From assembly GCA_964614575.1 (NCBI GenBank), contig CAZTLX010000008.1, positions 1 to 47,773 of the forward strand: a stretch of DNA of 47,773 nucleotides, read 5' to 3'. Source of the DNA: JBGTLW01 sp964614575. GTDB taxonomy: Bacteria > Planctomycetota > Phycisphaerae > Phycisphaerales > Phycisphaeraceae. The notes beneath the pieces were generated by a model. That model was not told the DNA's origin and made no database searches. It saw only the letters and a list, made by a program, of their open reading frames with translations. Below are positions 15,756 through 25,163 of this stretch, in pieces (the first letter of the stretch is position 1; every line of letters starts with the position of its first letter). The position numbers and the translations under genes are program-made.

Positions 15756-18700
15756 ATGAATGATCTCTCCGGATCACCACACGTCGTGGCGTGTGTGATG
15801 TGGGTTGCGGGCATTGTGTGCGGCGTGGCGTCGATGACGGCAGCGGCGCAGACGTTCGATACATACCAATCACTATTGGATTTCCAAGCGGCGTCCTCCC
15901 AGCTATCCCTGGAGGACTTCTCCTCCTTCACTCCCGGTGCCTTCCCTGAATCACTTGCGAATGACCTCGGTGATTTCTCGGTATCGTGGGAGGACGGCGC
16001 TGGATCCAATGGTATGGCGGCGTACATCGCGCCCAATCCCTTCAGCGCGGCGGAGCATGCGCCTTTCACCACTTCGCAGTATTTGGGTTGGAGCGAGGTT
16101 TCACCCTACAGCAGCGGCTCCGGCACCATCGGGCCAACCGTCACGCTGATCTTCGATACAGCGATCACGGCCGTAGGCTTCGACTTCCTCGACAGTGACT
16201 TCAGCGACGAGTACGCCCTGAGCATCGATGGCACCGTTGTGCCGGGACTGTTCAGTGGTGATGGGGTCGGCTTCTTCGGCGTGACCTCCGAGACCGCATT
16301 CACTACGCTGACCTTTACATCTACGGTGCAAGGGGGGGTTGTCGAGGCGTTCGGTGTCGATAACCTGAGGTATGGCATCGCCAACGATGCAATCGCGAAT
16401 CGGGTGTGGATCAGCGCGTCCGACGGCGATTGGGAAGCAGGATCGAATTGGTCATTAGGCTTGCCACCGAGCGACACCGCGAATGTCGGCTTTGAGGGTG
16501 GCACCGCCGCGACGGCGACGCTCAATGCAGATGCCACGATCCAGAGCCTCACCGCATTTGATTCCGACATGACCATCGCGTTGGGTGGCCAGACGCTTAC
16601 GGTCATCGCCGATCTTCTGGTCGGCGATGCGGGCCAGCCAACCGGTCGGCTGACGATCAGCGGCACCCCCGGCTCAGCGTTGCTGGATATGACCTCGCCC
16701 GGCGGCGCGCTACGCGTGGGCTGGTCCACCACCGCGGCGGGTCAGGCCGATCAACTATTCGTGGACGGCGTCGAGATCGATCTGGATGGTAGTTCGAGCA
16801 ATTCATACGTCAACGTCGGCGCTTCGGGCAACGGCCGGCTCGAAGTGGTCAACGGCGGCAAGGTCACGGATGCGACCTACATCGAGGTGGCCGACGGCGC
16901 GGCGACGGCCGGCGTGGTGGAGGTCCGCGGTGCCGGCTCGGCGGTGACCTCGCTCGGGCGGTTCACCGTCGGCGACGGCTCGGGCAGCGTCGCCAACAGC
17001 GCTTACGGCGAGTTGTTCGTGCTGGACGGCGGCCACGTCGCGGCCGACTACCTCGCGGCAGGTACATGGTTCGGCACGGGTGCAACCCCGGCTCAAGGGC
17101 TGATCACCCTTGGCAGCACGACCGCCGACACATCCACCGCGGCCGCGAACAACCTCGTGCTCGGCGGCCACCTCAGCGCCTCCACCGGCGCGCTCGTCGA
17201 AGGCGGCGAGGGCGACATGGTCATCAACGCCGGCGGCAGCGCGACCATCGCCGAAACGGTGTATATCGTGGACGCCGATGATTCTCTACTGATCGATGGC
17301 GGCTTTCTGACCGGCGGCACGCTGCAACACGGCGGCACGCTGAACATCCAAAACGGCGGCATCGCCACCTTTGACGCCGTCGGCGTACTCCAGACCCTGG
17401 GCACGCCCGGCAATGATGCGCAAACCACCGTGGATGGTGGCACGCTCGAGTTCTTAAATAACAGCCGGCTACAGATCGGCACCTCCGGCGGCGCGGACGC
17501 GGTGCTGACGATCAACAACGGCGGTGTCGTGCATTCCGACGGCGAAGTCCGCCTCGCCGACGACAGCAACAGTAACGGCACGGTCAATATCGACGGTGCC
17601 GGGTCCATGTTCACGACCGATGGCGCGCTCTATGTGGGAGAAGGCGGCAACAACGGCGACATGTTCCTTACGAATCAGGCGCAGGTGACCGTTGGCGGCG
17701 ACCTGATTACGGCCAGCTCCGCACCACCCAAGGCTTCATTTGTCCACATCCAAAGCGGCTCATCGATGACCATCAACGGCACGGGTGTCAGTTCCATTGG
17801 CCAGGCCGGGCTGGGCACGGTGTGGGTCGATGGCGGATCGCTCGAACTGACCAACAGCGATCGGCTGAGCGTCGGCCGCAACACGGGGGCCAGCGGTAAC
17901 CTGCGTATCCTCAACGGCGGCACCGTCGAGCTCAATGACCGTCTATTCATCGGTGACTTCCCCGGCGCGAACGGTTCGGTCACCGTCGAGGACGCCGGCT
18001 CCACGCTGACCATCGGTGGCGACCTGGTCCTCGCCGACGCCAGCAACGCCGAGGGGACCCTCACCATCCGTAACGCCGGCACCCTTCACCTCGGCGGCAA
18101 CGTCCTGCTCGGCTTCGGCGGCAACGGCGAGGCCACGATCAACCTCGAAGGGGGCATCTTCAACGCCAACAACGGCAACATCACCCGCGACGCCGCGGCC
18201 GGCGGCCTCTTCTTCACCGGCGGCACGCTCAACAACCCCGGTACGGTCATGCTAGGCACCACGTTCGGGCAGACCGGTATCCTCAATCGTGACACCGCCG
18301 GCACCACCGTCTTCACCAGTTCTTACCGCCTCAACGCGGGCCAACTCAACGTCTCAGCCGGCCAGTTCGAGTCAAGGGCCACGCTCCGCCTGGGCTTTGG
18401 CAACAGCGCCGGCGACGATGCCGACCTCAACATCTCCGGCAGCGGCCAGGTCGATGGCTGGGGCGAAGTTGCGGCTGGCAATTCCCCCGGCGACTTCGGG
18501 CAGATCAACATCAGCGCCGGCACGCTCAACGCCAACACCCAGAACCTCTCCTCCGACCCCGCCATCGCCCTGGGACGACGCGGCGGCACCGGCGTCGTCA
18601 ACCAGACCGGCGGCACCGTCAACGCTTATCACGGCGATCTGCTGCTCGCAGCGATCCCCGGCTACACAAACGGCTCAGGCACCTACTACCTCGCGGGTGG

Positions 18701-21700
18701 CGTACTTGACCTCCACGGCAATGGCATCCGCAAAGGCGACGGTGGCGGAACGGCCGTGTTCAATTTCACCGGCGGCACCCTTACGGACGTGGCCAGCATC
18801 AACCTCGGTGGAACCTTCACCCAGGCCGGCGGCACCCTCGCCCCCGGAGCGTCGCCAGGCATAACCGCCATCGTCGGCGACTTCAACTTCACCGGCGGCA
18901 CCCTCGCCATGGAACTGGGCGGCACCACCGCGGGCACGCAGCACGACCAGATCACCGTCACCGGCAACTTCCACGCCGCCGGCGACCTCGATGTCACTCT
19001 ACTCAACAGCTACCTCCCCTCCGGCTCCAACGTGTTCGATCTGTTCGACTTCGCTTCCGCAAGCGGCTCGTTCAACAACATCAATCTGCCCTCACTCGGC
19101 GGGCAACTGATCTGGGACACCACCAAACTGCTCACCACTGGGCAACTTGCCGTCTCCGGCCTGGACAGCGACTTCCACTGGGCCAATCCCGCCGGCGGCT
19201 CGTGGCAGACCGACACCAACTGGGCCACCAATCTCAAGCCTGCCACCCTCAGCACATCGGTCTTCGACCTCAACCAGGCCACCGCCTATACCGTGACAAT
19301 GACCCAGGACGAAACCGTCGCCAGCTTCGAGCTCCGCAATGACAAGGTCGTGCTCAATCCCGCCAGCGCGCGAACACTCACCATCGATGGGAGGGCGTAC
19401 ATCGGCGACGCCACCGGGCAGGTAGGCGAACTGACGATTGGCGAGAATACGACTTTGTCATTGACGGGAGATGTGCTGGTCGGCACGCAGGGGGGGACGG
19501 GACAGCTCACCGTTGCCGGGACAATTCGCAATACGCTCTTCGATAACGACATTAATGTGGGGGCAGGCGGCACACTGATCATGTCCGAGTCCGGAGTGAT
19601 CGAAACCGATTGGCTCTACGCCGTCAACGCGGCGAGTATGGTCTTCGACACCGGCACGATCAAAGCCCGTCATCTTTCGGGGCCGGCGGGGTCGCCATTC
19701 ACCATTGGCGGCGACGCCGCCGTGAATAGCCCGGCGATCCTGATCCTGGATGATGAGGGGCCAGATACGAGCCTGGCGGGTGGAACCGGCATCTATATCG
19801 GCCGCGACGGGGGGCGGGGAGAAGTGACTTTTCTCAATGGCGGGAGCCTGGGGGGTGGCAACATAACCTACATCGGAGACGACACCGATGTCACCGGCAC
19901 CCGCGCAAGCGGCAAACTCACGATCGAATCCAGTTTCGTCTCCTCGCGGTCGATTGTCATTGGCAATGATGGTGCCGACGGTATGGTCGTCATCCGTGGC
20001 AGCGGCGCCAGATTAAACGCCAATACCGGCAACAACTTAAGCATCACCGTTGGGGAGGATTACAACGACAACGGCACCGCCAACACACAACGCGGCATCG
20101 GCTCCCTCGAAGTCCTCGACGGAGCGACCGTCCGCTTCGGCCAATTCACCGGTATCGGGAACCTTGAAGTGGGTGAAGTCGGCGGCTTCGGTACAGTCGT
20201 CGTCGATGGAGCCGGCTCGGAAATCTCACTGTCGGGGAAGATGTCGATCGGTCGTGGTTTAAACCAATACTTCTCATCCACCCTCGGCGGCACAGTGCTT
20301 ACGACTTTCGGCGAAGGTGAGGTTTTCGTCACGAATGGGGCGAAGATCATATCGGAAAATAGCGTGTTAAATTCGTTTGAACGGGGGCTGTTCATCTCGG
20401 CACAGTCCACGACCAGCGGAGGCACCAGCCGGCTGGTGGTGGATGGTGCGGGGTCCCTGGTCCACTTTCACGAGGCACAGTTGGCCAACGGGGGCGGCGT
20501 CTATAACATCGACAACGGTCAAGGCGGTTTGTCCCAGCAGACCTTCACTTCTACCGCGATCCTCGACATCACCAATGGCGGGACCGTGAAACTAGATGAA
20601 CGGGTCCAAGTCGCCGTCAATGCCGCCAACCCGGCATTCACGCGCGGCGAGATCACCGTCGCCACCGGCGGTCTGCTCGACCTGTCGGTCGATTTCGTGC
20701 CCGCCCCCGGCAACAGTCCTGGCCCCGGCCATCTGTTTCTCGGCGGGCAACGCGCTTTCATCTCCGGCGGTGGGGTTACCGGCCTCGCCGGCGGGACGGG
20801 CATCCTCAACATCAACGCCGGTGGCACCGCCCACATCGGTCACACCCTCTTTCTCATCGATTCGGCCGACACCGCGGTCAACCTCAACGGCGGCATCCTC
20901 CGCACCGCGTTCTTCGATAACGGCGGTAACCTGGGCCGGTTCAACTGGACCACCGGCACCCTTGACCTGACCCACAGCAGTCTCACCGTCGGCACCGGCC
21001 AGACCCTCGGGAACACTCTCAATTTGACCGCCGGCAAACACCTGCGCCTTGGTGGTGCGCTCACCATCGATGCCACCGGCTCGCTCACCATCGCCGGCGG
21101 CGGCAGCGTCACGACCGTGGGTGACTTCGACCCAACCAATGCCTCGACATTCAGCCTGCAGGACGGCACGCTCGATACCGCGCAGGTCATCGGACCGATC
21201 AACGTCGGCACCGGCGGCACGCTCCGCGCCCACGGCGTCACCGGCGACCTCACCGTGACCAACGCAACCGTCGAGGCCACCGCACCCGATCGGTTGCTTC
21301 ACATCGGCGGCGCGCTGGCCATCACCGGTCCCACGGCCGCGCTGCGACTTGACCTGTACGACCACGGTGGTGTCCCCGGCACCGATCACGAGCAGGTGAT
21401 CGTCACCGGCCAGGCCACGCTCGACGGGGCGCTGCACCTCACATTCGTCGACGACTTCGAGCCGGCCGAGTCCGACACGTTCACCGTGCTGACCGCCGCG
21501 TCGATCAGCGGCAACTTCACCGCCGTGACCGGCGACCGTTTTGATGGCTACACGCCGTGGGTGGCGCGGGTCGTCGGCGACACCGTCGTGGTCCAGGCCG
21601 CGACCGCTGGCGATGCCGATGGCGACGGCGAGGTCGGCGTGAGCGATCTGAACATCCTTGCGGGTAACTGGAAACAGGCGGGCAGCGATTGGTCGCTCGC

Positions 21701-21911
21701 CGACTTCAACGCCGACGACCTGATCGATGAGTTTGACCTGGCCGCGATGGCTGCAAACTGGAGCGCCAACCAGACCGGCGTGGGCCCGACCTTCGCGGAA
21801 GCGGTGGCGGCCGTGCAGTTCGTGCCGGAACCGGGCAGCCTCGCGATGCTGCTTGGCGGCGGTGTCCTGTTAATTCGTCGCCGCGAGGTGGGGCGGCATC
21901 AGATGATTTGA
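15756..21911 (+). CDS. Giant secreted beta-helix repeat protein with dockerin-like pair and PEP-CTERM signal
   Basis: About 2,051 residues from ATG 15756; a longer frame from 15684 adds 24 basic residues before a normal signal peptide (VVACVMWVAGIVCGVASMTAAAQ), so the inner start is preferred. An N-terminal domain of about 170 residues (to FGVDNLRYG) resembles PEP-CTERM surface-protein folds. Then come dozens of short repeats of the kind LxIxNGGxVxxxxxxxxG, the T5SS/PEP-CTERM-associated and autotransporter-type beta-strand repeats, expected to form a right-handed beta-helix. A second head block (HWANPAGGSWQTDTNWA, from about 19180) restarts the series, so there are two tandem units. Near the end lie two Ca-binding loops (DADGDGEVGVSD and DFNADDLIDEFD) of the dockerin-like planctomycete type, and finally VPEPGSLAML, a hydrophobic helix and RRR: a PEP-CTERM sorting signal. 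It should be exported and anchored by an exosortase-type system. No operon partner is visible. Confidence 0.92.
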   Translation: MNDLSGSPHVVACVMWVAGIVCGVASMTAAAQTFDTYQSLLDFQAASSQLSLEDFSSFTPGAFPESLANDLGDFSVSWEDGAGSNGMAAYIAPNPFSAAEHAPFTTSQYLGWSEVSPYSSGSGTIGPTVTLIFDTAITAVGFDFLDSDFSDEYALSIDGTVVPGLFSGDGVGFFGVTSETAFTTLTFTSTVQGGVVEAFGVDNLRYGIANDAIANRVWISASDGDWEAGSNWSLGLPPSDTANVGFEGGTAATATLNADATIQSLTAFDSDMTIALGGQTLTVIADLLVGDAGQPTGRLTISGTPGSALLDMTSPGGALRVGWSTTAAGQADQLFVDGVEIDLDGSSSNSYVNVGASGNGRLEVVNGGKVTDATYIEVADGAATAGVVEVRGAGSAVTSLGRFTVGDGSGSVANSAYGELFVLDGGHVAADYLAAGTWFGTGATPAQGLITLGSTTADTSTAAANNLVLGGHLSASTGALVEGGEGDMVINAGGSATIAETVYIVDADDSLLIDGGFLTGGTLQHGGTLNIQNGGIATFDAVGVLQTLGTPGNDAQTTVDGGTLEFLNNSRLQIGTSGGADAVLTINNGGVVHSDGEVRLADDSNSNGTVNIDGAGSMFTTDGALYVGEGGNNGDMFLTNQAQVTVGGDLITASSAPPKASFVHIQSGSSMTINGTGVSSIGQAGLGTVWVDGGSLELTNSDRLSVGRNTGASGNLRILNGGTVELNDRLFIGDFPGANGSVTVEDAGSTLTIGGDLVLADASNAEGTLTIRNAGTLHLGGNVLLGFGGNGEATINLEGGIFNANNGNITRDAAAGGLFFTGGTLNNPGTVMLGTTFGQTGILNRDTAGTTVFTSSYRLNAGQLNVSAGQFESRATLRLGFGNSAGDDADLNISGSGQVDGWGEVAAGNSPGDFGQINISAGTLNANTQNLSSDPAIALGRRGGTGVVNQTGGTVNAYHGDLLLAAIPGYTNGSGTYYLAGGVLDLHGNGIRKGDGGGTAVFNFTGGTLTDVASINLGGTFTQAGGTLAPGASPGITAIVGDFNFTGGTLAMELGGTTAGTQHDQITVTGNFHAAGDLDVTLLNSYLPSGSNVFDLFDFASASGSFNNINLPSLGGQLIWDTTKLLTTGQLAVSGLDSDFHWANPAGGSWQTDTNWATNLKPATLSTSVFDLNQATAYTVTMTQDETVASFELRNDKVVLNPASARTLTIDGRAYIGDATGQVGELTIGENTTLSLTGDVLVGTQGGTGQLTVAGTIRNTLFDNDINVGAGGTLIMSESGVIETDWLYAVNAASMVFDTGTIKARHLSGPAGSPFTIGGDAAVNSPAILILDDEGPDTSLAGGTGIYIGRDGGRGEVTFLNGGSLGGGNITYIGDDTDVTGTRASGKLTIESSFVSSRSIVIGNDGADGMVVIRGSGARLNANTGNNLSITVGEDYNDNGTANTQRGIGSLEVLDGATVRFGQFTGIGNLEVGEVGGFGTVVVDGAGSEISLSGKMSIGRGLNQYFSSTLGGTVLTTFGEGEVFVTNGAKIISENSVLNSFERGLFISAQSTTSGGTSRLVVDGAGSLVHFHEAQLANGGGVYNIDNGQGGLSQQTFTSTAILDITNGGTVKLDERVQVAVNAANPAFTRGEITVATGGLLDLSVDFVPAPGNSPGPGHLFLGGQRAFISGGGVTGLAGGTGILNINAGGTAHIGHTLFLIDSADTAVNLNGGILRTAFFDNGGNLGRFNWTTGTLDLTHSSLTVGTGQTLGNTLNLTAGKHLRLGGALTIDATGSLTIAGGGSVTTVGDFDPTNASTFSLQDGTLDTAQVIGPINVGTGGTLRAHGVTGDLTVTNATVEATAPDRLLHIGGALAITGPTAALRLDLYDHGGVPGTDHEQVIVTGQATLDGALHLTFVDDFEPAESDTFTVLTAASISGNFTAVTGDRFDGYTPWVARVVGDTVVVQAATAGDADGDGEVGVSDLNILAGNWKQAGSDWSLADFNADDLIDEFDLAAMAANWSANQTGVGPTFAEAVAAVQFVPEPGSLAMLLGGGVLLIRRREVGRHQMI

Positions 21912-22023
21912 GGTGATGACGGAGGGTGCGGGGTCTATCGCGCTGGCGATTATCACCATGGCGGTATGACTCCCGGTTACGCGCTGGTCAAGCACGAAAT
22001 GGGGCCGCGGGCTCTTGTTGGGT

Positions 22024-22209
22024 TCACGCGTCGCATGGGCATGCTGACAGCACGCGCTCGTCGAACTTCTCGTGCCCGGCGTATCTGTGAATGGCGGCCA
22101 ACACCTGCTGCACCGGCCAGATGGGCCGAAGGTCTACATAATCGTGCAGCGCCTTGTCGGGTCGTAGGCTGGGGGAGGGGGGCGATTGGGCACCTTGTCT
22201 TCGGGTCAT
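22024..22209 (-). CDS. Short hypothetical ORF ending the phage-like gene run
   Basis: A 61-residue frame whose ATG overlaps the stop of the preceding terminase-like gene by 4 bases (ATGA). The sequence (for example VDLRPIWPVQQVLAAIHRYA) shows no recognised domain. It may be the truncated start of a larger phage-type gene cut off at the element's edge. Coupling is the only support. Confidence 0.35.
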   Translation of the reverse strand: MTRRQGAQSPPSPSLRPDKALHDYVDLRPIWPVQQVLAAIHRYAGHEKFDERVLSACPCDA

Positions 22210-22808
22210 GGGTGGCCTCCGGTGGGCGGGGACGCCGCGGGGGTCTGGTCACCCTCGGCGGGCTTGTCTTTAGCGTATTGATAGACCACTTGGGGCAAGG
22301 CTGCCTCGGAGCCATATCGGCCGCTGCCCCCGCGGCCGTACACCTTGGGCAGCAACTTGGATACATACCACTTATGGGCGTCGATCCGCAGCCGGGCCCT
22401 GGCGAGCCCGATGTGGTTTTGAATCGGCCTGCCCTCTTTGTCGTAGATCACGGGGACGATCGCGTCGGCGATGTCGACGATTTCATCGAGCAGAAGATCG
22501 CACATCAGCTCGCGCGCGCGCGCGTACCGGTCACATATTCCGTTTCGGTCCTCCCGGACCCACCGCAGGAACGTGGACGGGGGCAGGCCAATCGCCCGGC
22601 AGGCCACCTTCATCGGCTGCCCCGAAAGCATGCGGCGCGTCACCTGGTCCTCGATCTCCCGCGAGTAGGTCGTCGGCCGCCCGCGGCGGCGGGGCAACGC
22701 GACAGGCTCGGCTGCCCCGCTGGCTGGCCCGACACGAGCAGCCTGCAGGTATCCCGTGTCTTGAGGAGAATGACGACGTTTTTGCTTGGATGTAGTGGAA
22801 TGAGGCAT
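22206..22808 (-). CDS. Terminase small subunit-like DNA-binding protein
   Basis: A 200-residue protein starting MPHSTTSKQKRR at 22808, with GGAG 7 bases upstream. The middle carries a helix-turn-helix of the Sf6-type small terminase/terminase small subunit-like group: SREIEDQVTRRMLSGQPMKV, then AIGLPPSTFLRWVREDR, then a helical oligomerisation part (YARARELMCDLLLDEIVDIAD and RLRIDAHKWYVSKLLPKVYG). Such proteins recognise phage or satellite DNA for packaging. A different small-terminase-type gene lies directly upstream at 22892-23332. No large terminase subunit is present in the window. The assignment is by motif style; a transposon-type HTH protein is the alternative. Confidence 0.7.
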   Translation of the reverse strand: MPHSTTSKQKRRHSPQDTGYLQAARVGPASGAAEPVALPRRRGRPTTYSREIEDQVTRRMLSGQPMKVACRAIGLPPSTFLRWVREDRNGICDRYARARELMCDLLLDEIVDIADAIVPVIYDKEGRPIQNHIGLARARLRIDAHKWYVSKLLPKVYGRGGSGRYGSEAALPQVVYQYAKDKPAEGDQTPAASPPTGGHP

Positions 22809-22891
22809 TGGGTTGCTCCATCGTGCCTGGGTACACTTCTGGCCGACTCGGGGAGATGGACCGGGGCCATCTTGCGTGGGGGGTCCACGAC

Positions 22892-23332
22892 TCAGGCGTC
22901 GAATCCGCCCGTGTAGCGGCACAGCATGTTGGCCGCGTGGTCGCGATCACGCATCTCCACAAACACGCCCAAGCGGTTTTCATGTGTACGACGGCACAAC
23001 AGCCGCATCTCCTGGGTCCATTCCTCCGCCGGCCGCAGGTGATAATCTCCGCGCCTGTCGGTGTACATGTAGTCCAGAGGACAGACCGTGCTGAACGCGA
23101 TGCGGGCGTAGTGACGCACCATCGTCCGCGTGTCGATATCGACCGCCGCGGCGAGGGTTTGGCGATAGTCATGTAACGCCGCCACGATGTCAGGTTTTGA
23201 CAGGTTCTCGGCCGCGATCTGCCGGGCCGAGCGTGCCGCGTACCCGAACCGGATCGCCGCGGCGGTCGCGTTCCAATCGCGGGTGTACTCCTGGATGAAC
23301 CGCTGCTGCTTTCGGGTCAGGTGGTCGGGCAT
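22892..23332 (-). CDS. Phage terminase small subunit (Terminase_2 type)
   Basis: A 146-residue protein with the classic start of terminase_2 small subunits: LTRKQQRFIQEYTRDWNATA, then AAIRFGYAARSARQIAAENL and SKPDIVAALHDY, a helix-turn-helix that binds packaging DNA, followed by a helical C-terminus. It would recruit DNA to a large terminase, which is not found here. Gene order (minus strand) is after the 370-residue phage-associated protein and before the other terminase-like gene, all co-directional, suggesting one late-type operon of a satellite or degraded prophage. Confidence 0.82.
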   Translation of the reverse strand: MPDHLTRKQQRFIQEYTRDWNATAAAIRFGYAARSARQIAAENLSKPDIVAALHDYRQTLAAAVDIDTRTMVRHYARIAFSTVCPLDYMYTDRRGDYHLRPAEEWTQEMRLLCRRTHENRLGVFVEMRDRDHAANMLCRYTGGFDA

Positions 23333-23410
23333 GGGGTCGATCCATCAATGTCATGAGCCGGTTGCCGGCGTCGTCGGTCGTGATCTGGCTTCGTTTCGCA
23401 GAAAACACCC

Positions 23411-24523
23411 TCAGCCGGGCCGGGGCCGCTGGTGTGAGCGCTCGGCCGAGAACCGCGTGGTGGTCCCGTCGGGTTGCTCGTGGGTGATCGTCGCATGGAT
23501 GCGGTCCACCGTGACGCCCCGCAGCCTGGCGAGCTGGTCGAGGCAGCGTGCAAGGCTGCGCTCGGCGTGGGACTCGTAACGCAGCAGCCGCTGGAGCGTC
23601 GCCTCATCCGGCAGCAGGGCACAGGTGCGGGCATCCGTGTCGCTCTGCTGCAGGTACGGGGTGGGCGCGATCTGCGCTTGCGTCGTCAGGCCGGTTATCC
23701 GTAACGCGATGACCTGCTCCAACTCATCGGGCATGGGCGCGTCTGCCGGGCGCTTGCGGGCGAGCCCGATCAGGTCATCCACCGTCGTGGCGTAGGGCCG
23801 CTCGTCGGGATAAAAGCTGCCGGTCTGATCCTCCGCGTCCTCTTTCGGGCACCACATGGAGGCGTTGTTGCCCAGCAGCCACGACAAGAGCTGCGCGTCG
23901 ATCGGGCCGAAGGGCCCGTGCCCACGCAGGTTGTTTCGCAGTTGGCCGATCAGGCAGACCATCGCCATGATGCCGGCCCCGTCGGGCATGATCTGGTCCT
24001 GCCGCAACTCATCCATGTAACGCGGGGCGCTGCGGACGATGCGATGAAAGGCTTTCTGCTTCTTGACGATGCGGGTGCCTGTGAGTTGGGCAATGAGTTC
24101 GGGATCCTTGACCTCTTCCCAGGTCAACGCGTGGAACTCGTTGTAAATCCGATCCATCCACACGCGGGCCCGTGCCTGGGCGGGGTCGATGCGCTGCGCC
24201 GTCTGATTGCCGATCGCCTGGTCGATCCGGGCCGCCCGCTGCAACCGCCACAGGGCGACCGCGATGCGATGCACCAGGCCGTCTTCGAGCGGGTCACGGG
24301 GGTCGAACCGGTCCGTCAGAGCCTGATGCAGGCTCTCGAAGGCGGCCGGGTCCTCGGCCACGCCGGCGGCGGGGTTGGCGCACAAGCCGTGCTTGACGGC
24401 GTTGCCCCGGCTGGCGCGCCTGCCGACTTCGGTCCGCGGTCCGGTGCTGTGCCGGGCGTTTGCGCGGTTGCGGACCGCGATGGGGTCCTCTTCAATCTCG
24501 GGCTGCCGTTGCATCGCTCGCAT
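23411..24523 (-). CDS. Conserved protein with N-terminal STGPRT...NAVKHGL motif
   Basis: A 370-residue protein with GGAG 8 bases before ATG 24523. Its N-terminus has the widespread ANARHSTGPRTEVGR/ASRGNAVKHGL block (about residues 21-47), found in many planctomycete and acidobacterial proteins of unknown function that often sit near phage or integrase genes. The rest is helical, with a long charged middle part and a C-terminal stretch LRYESHAERSLARCLDQLARL. No enzyme motif is seen. It lies between the DUF5681-like gene and the terminase genes, so it is probably part of the element's packaging or DNA-handling region. Function is not known. Confidence 0.7.
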   Translation of the reverse strand: MRAMQRQPEIEEDPIAVRNRANARHSTGPRTEVGRRASRGNAVKHGLCANPAAGVAEDPAAFESLHQALTDRFDPRDPLEDGLVHRIAVALWRLQRAARIDQAIGNQTAQRIDPAQARARVWMDRIYNEFHALTWEEVKDPELIAQLTGTRIVKKQKAFHRIVRSAPRYMDELRQDQIMPDGAGIMAMVCLIGQLRNNLRGHGPFGPIDAQLLSWLLGNNASMWCPKEDAEDQTGSFYPDERPYATTVDDLIGLARKRPADAPMPDELEQVIALRITGLTTQAQIAPTPYLQQSDTDARTCALLPDEATLQRLLRYESHAERSLARCLDQLARLRGVTVDRIHATITHEQPDGTTTRFSAERSHQRPRPG

Positions 24524-24552
24524 GGTGTGGGCTCCGGGTGCTGTGAATGTCG

Positions 24553-25092
24553 TCAGCCTCCTGTATCGCAGGAGGCTGACCGCCTGTTATGCCGATCGTC
24601 GCGGGAGAGCGCCGCGAGCCAGCCGGGGCGGTAGGCGGGCACCGGGCGGTCCATACTGCGAAAGGATTTCTGGTCGGCCTTGCCCCAGCCGGCATACCAC
24701 CCCGCGAAAACACGCTGGCGGGCCGCTTCGCGCCGCTCCGGAGATTGGGACGGGTCCACGAAGATGCGCACGCAATCGCCGATGCTCTTGCGGAACCACG
24801 CCCGGTACAGCCGTTTGGCCTCGACGGGGTCGGCCTCCGCGATTGGCTGATGCACGTGCCGATCGGTGAGCAGATACCGGGCCGCCCGCCGTTCGTTGTC
24901 CCGTCGGCCCGGATTGTCGATCAGCTCACGCAACGCGGCATCACTGGGCGCGGCCGCAAGCAACGCCCGCAGGCACGTCGCCAGCTTCGGCGGCCGCCCC
25001 GCGGGGTTGCCGGTCTGCCCGGGCGCGAAGCGGTGGACCCGCCCCGCGCCGTTGCCGGGGGTGAACCGGCCTGTGCTATCTCGTTCGTTCAT
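24553..25092 (-). CDS. DUF5681-like phage-associated protein
   Basis: A 179-residue protein starting MNERDSTGRFTPGN at 25092 with AAGGTG upstream. The N-terminus holds the RFAPGQTGNPAGRPPK block (about 21-36), the signature of DUF5681-type proteins that frequently neighbour phage terminase genes. The central part is helical and charged, the C-terminus is basic. The gene follows the integrase (which stops at 25164) and precedes the 370-residue protein on the same strand. It has no known biochemical role. Confidence 0.7.
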   Translation of the reverse strand: MNERDSTGRFTPGNGAGRVHRFAPGQTGNPAGRPPKLATCLRALLAAAPSDAALRELIDNPGRRDNERRAARYLLTDRHVHQPIAEADPVEAKRLYRAWFRKSIGDCVRIFVDPSQSPERREAARQRVFAGWYAGWGKADQKSFRSMDRPVPAYRPGWLAALSRDDRHNRRSASCDTGG

Positions 25093-25163
25093 CAACGTCA
25101 CCTTCTCGTTGGCATCAGCCAGGAGCGGCCGGGGAACGCGGGCACACGCGGCATGCACGCGCA

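Noticed and set aside
20592..21437. 281-codon minus-strand frame inside the PEP-CTERM gene
   Set aside because: Composition is typical of antisense to Gly/Thr-rich repeats; no domain seen.
16400..21500. Repetitive DNA considered as a CRISPR array or tandem repeat locus
   Set aside because: The repeats are short, degenerate and coding (NGG/GGT-rich beta-helix turns); there are no equal-length repeats with unique spacers anywhere in the window.
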